From assembly GCA_029204225.1 (NCBI GenBank), contig CM055096.1, forward strand, positions 6,446,316 through 6,510,315: 64,000 nt of DNA, read 5' to 3'. The position numbers and the translations under genes are program-made. The notes beneath the pieces were generated by a model. It was not told the origin of the DNA, did not search any database, and saw nothing but the letters and a program-made list of their open reading frames with translations. This DNA comes from Diphasiastrum complanatum. Its lineage: Eukaryota; Streptophyta; Lycopodiopsida; Lycopodiales; Lycopodiaceae. This document shows positions 61,861-64,000 of the stretch, in pieces (positions within the stretch are counted from its first letter, which is position 1; each line of letters starts with the position of its first letter).

Positions 61861-62454
61861 ACGGATCATGATGCCTTCATGACCAACCATCAAGGAGCAT
61901 CTGGCGACAGTTCCTAGTTCTTGGATTTCGAAGCCACTCAGCACATGACTAGTCTAATTGGCTGTTTCGAGTCCTATACACCTTACAGTACCCAAAAATT
62001 TGTTCACCTTGGTGACAATAGCACACAAGCTATTAAAGGTGAAGGCACTGTAAGATTATGCTTTGCGAATGATCAATCTAAGCTACTCTCTAAAGTCCTG
62101 TTTGTATCAAAGTTATCTACGAATCTGCTCTCTGTAAGCAGAATCACAGATCTAGGACACAGAGTAGAATTCGAATGTGATCAGTGTAAAGTAGTTGATA
62201 GGACAGACAAGATCCTAGCACTCTGAAAGAGGCATGGATACTTGTATAAACTAAGTCATTGCTTTTCTGTCTCTAGTCAGGCTCTCAGTACTTCAATTCA
62301 TACAAATAAAGATTTACTTTGGCATTATAGACTTGGTCATTTAAATCATGCTGCTGTACAACGAATGTCAAGACAATCTATTGTTCTTTATCTCGACTAT
62401 CCTCGCGAAAAAGTCGAGTTACTTGTCTGTCAAGACTGTCTAGTTGGTAAATAG
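61861..62454 (+). pseudogene. Copia H protease and pre-integrase region
   Basis: The active site reads FLDFEATQHMT at 61,918-61,950 where copia A has LDSGATQHMT, so Ser and Gly of DSGA are lost and the protease is dead. VHLGDNSTQAIKGEGTVRL and STNLLSVSRITDLGH follow, then a TGA at 62,224. The GAG-pre-integrase motif is LLWHYRLGHLNHAAVQRMSR near 62,310. Confidence 0.87.
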
Positions 62455-64000
62455 ACTAGGAAACCATTCAAGTCGAGCCATCAGCATGTTGCTAGAAGAT
62501 TGCTAGACGTTGTACATTTAGATATTTGTGGCCCGATAAAAATCCTTCGTTGAAGGATGCCAAGTATTTTATAACCTTTATTGACGAATTCTCCAGAAGA
62601 ACGATGGTGTATTTCATAAAGAAGAAATCAGAAGCCTTCAACTGCTTTAGAATCTTTAAGGAGCATGCAGAAAAGGAGACTGGAAGGATGATCAAGGCCC
62701 TAAGGTCAGACAATAGTGGAGAATACATCTGTGTCAAGTTTAAGGAGTACTGCCAAAGCCAAGGCATTGAGCAGCAATTCATCACTCCTTACAGTCCTCA
62801 GTCTAATGGCTTAGCTGAGAGAAAGAACCATACTCTGGTCAAATCTGCTAAGTGTATGCTATCGCATGCATTGTTGCCCAAGAGATTCTGGGCTGAAGCT
62901 GTCTCCACTGCAGCTTACATCCAGAATAGATGTTCGACCAATGCCCTCTCAGACAAGACACCCCACGAGGTGTGGACAGGCTCTAAGTCTTCTTTGAAGA
63001 ACCTAAGAGTGTTCAGGTGCATTGCCTATGCGCAGATCCCAAAAGACACAAGGAAGAAATTGGACTTCCGAGGTCTTAAGACCATCCTGATTGGGTATAC
63101 TTTGTCTGATAACACTTACAAGCTGTACGATCATGATACCCAACAAATCTTGTATAGCAGAGATACAGTCTTTATCGAGGATCAGTTCATCGACCTCAAA
63201 GGCAAGGATATTGCTCAAGAAGAATCTTCATCACCTGCCATTGACACGACAATCCGAACTTCTGGTTCAGGAATGTCTATTGTCGACCCACTTCGAGACA
63301 ACGAATTAGATAAAGATGTTGCTACTACCCAGCAAATGCAGGAACAGATGACAGTCAAAGAGGCACTTAGCCAACCAGACTCTGATCTCTGGAGAGGAGC
63401 CATGGTTAGAGAGTATTCCTCTCTGATCAAGAATCAGACATGGTCATTAGTCGAAGCTCCAATTGGCTGCAATATTATTGATTGCAAATGGATCATTAAG
63501 ATCAAATATAATGCCAACGGAACAATTGATCAAAGGAAGGCTAGACTAGTAGCACAAGGATTCACCCAGATCCCAAATGTTGACTACAGTGAGACTTTTA
63601 GTCCAGTCATCAAACATTCATCGATCCGAATGCTCTCGTCTTATGATCAACTGCCGACCTTGAAGTACATCAACTTGATGTACAAACAGCCTATCTAAAT
63701 GGAGTTATATAAGAAGATATCTACATGATCCAGCCCAAAGGATACATTCTAGAAAGCATGAAGAATCATGTCTGTAGACTCCACAAAGCACTGTACGGCT
63801 GAAACAGTCTGCTAGAGCTTGGTTTCAGAGGATCAACACATTCCTCATTGAACAAGGATTCAAACCGAACACTGTTGATTGTAACGTTTATTCAAGGTCA
63901 GTGCAACAATGCTTCATTATCATCACCCTGTACGTTGATGATACGTTGCTCTTCAGCAACAATACCAAAATGGTCAAAGATGCAAAACAGATGTTCTTCT
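62455..64000 (+). pseudogene. Copia H integrase and reverse transcriptase
   Basis: After a TAG at 62,453 the integrase shows DICGPIKIPSL (first Asp), with a frameshift near 62,535, then a 390-codon frame. It includes YFITFIDEFSRRTMVYFIKK, IKALRSDNSGEYICVKFKEY (second Asp), YSPQSNGLAERKNHTLVKSA (catalytic Glu intact) and the copia linker ILIGYTLSDNTYKLYDHDTQ. RT follows: NQTWSLVEAPIGCNIIDCKW and GFTQIPNVDYSETFSPVIKH. The frame ends near 63,698, and RT continues in another frame to LYVDDTLLFSNN (YVDD at 63,931-63,942). The window ends before RNase H. Confidence 0.88.

Larger units (their letters stand above)
59937..64000 (+). mobile_element. Ty1/copia retrotransposon H, cut by window end
   Basis: Close relative of copia A. 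5' LTR to 60,853, primer binding site 60,854-60,865, gag from 61,005, protease, integrase and RT up to the window end at RT motif C. Several stops in gag and the protease, while integrase and the RT start share a 390-codon open frame. It has diverged less visibly than A and keeps the region A lost. Confidence 0.88.

Overview
This is land-plant nuclear DNA: spliced genes with GT-AG introns, a plant-type CDC48 gene, Ty1/copia and Ty3/gypsy LTR retrotransposons with plant-style primer binding sites, and long (GA)n tracts. I cannot name the species. The density of decayed elements suggests a large, repeat-rich genome; a fern or other seedless plant is possible but is only a guess.

Only one host gene looks intact. 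It is a nine-exon CDC48/p97 AAA+ ATPase gene (25,332-30,429, + strand, 813 codons before the stop), preceded by a TATA box at 25,073. Nearly everything else is mobile-element sequence, almost all of it broken.

Layout. 1-2,037: microsatellites and two pairs of short direct repeats. 2,038-10,330: a copia element (A, 2,585-8,438) lying between two fragments of one repeated gene family, with a third, inverted copy further right. 10,540-17,690: gypsy element B with pol remains, two arrays of 25-bp repeats, an extra ORF after integrase, and a 3' LTR. 17,702-19,300: inverted copia fragment J. 20,137-25,027: a decayed Helentron-type rolling-circle transposon (HUH/Y2 Rep, PIF1-like helicase, C-terminal EEP endonuclease) ending 45 bp upstream of the CDC48 TATA box. 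30,430-35,930: mostly featureless, with one gypsy RT scrap. 35,931-38,265: a degraded gypsy element with a chromodomain-like end. 38,266-38,965: a copia integrase scrap. 38,966-47,779: gypsy element C (- strand). 47,780-50,850: gypsy element E (+ strand), interrupted by C. 50,870-52,028: copia scrap and a tandem duplication. 52,029-55,808: gypsy element D (- strand). 57,774-59,200: copia scraps F and I. About 59,937-64,000: copia element H, cut by the window end.

The two most interesting observations are as follows. (1) The Helentron contains an endonuclease domain and sits in the CDC48 promoter region. (2) Gypsy elements of two related lineages (C/D/E and B) carry an additional ORF between integrase and the 3' LTR, separated from integrase by a long non-coding spacer. 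In C/D/E it has a globular N-terminus, a proline/serine-rich acidic middle and a coiled-coil C-terminus. The spacers are themselves structured: 25-bp minisatellites in B, and a dispersed GGCGAAGGTT motif in C and D.
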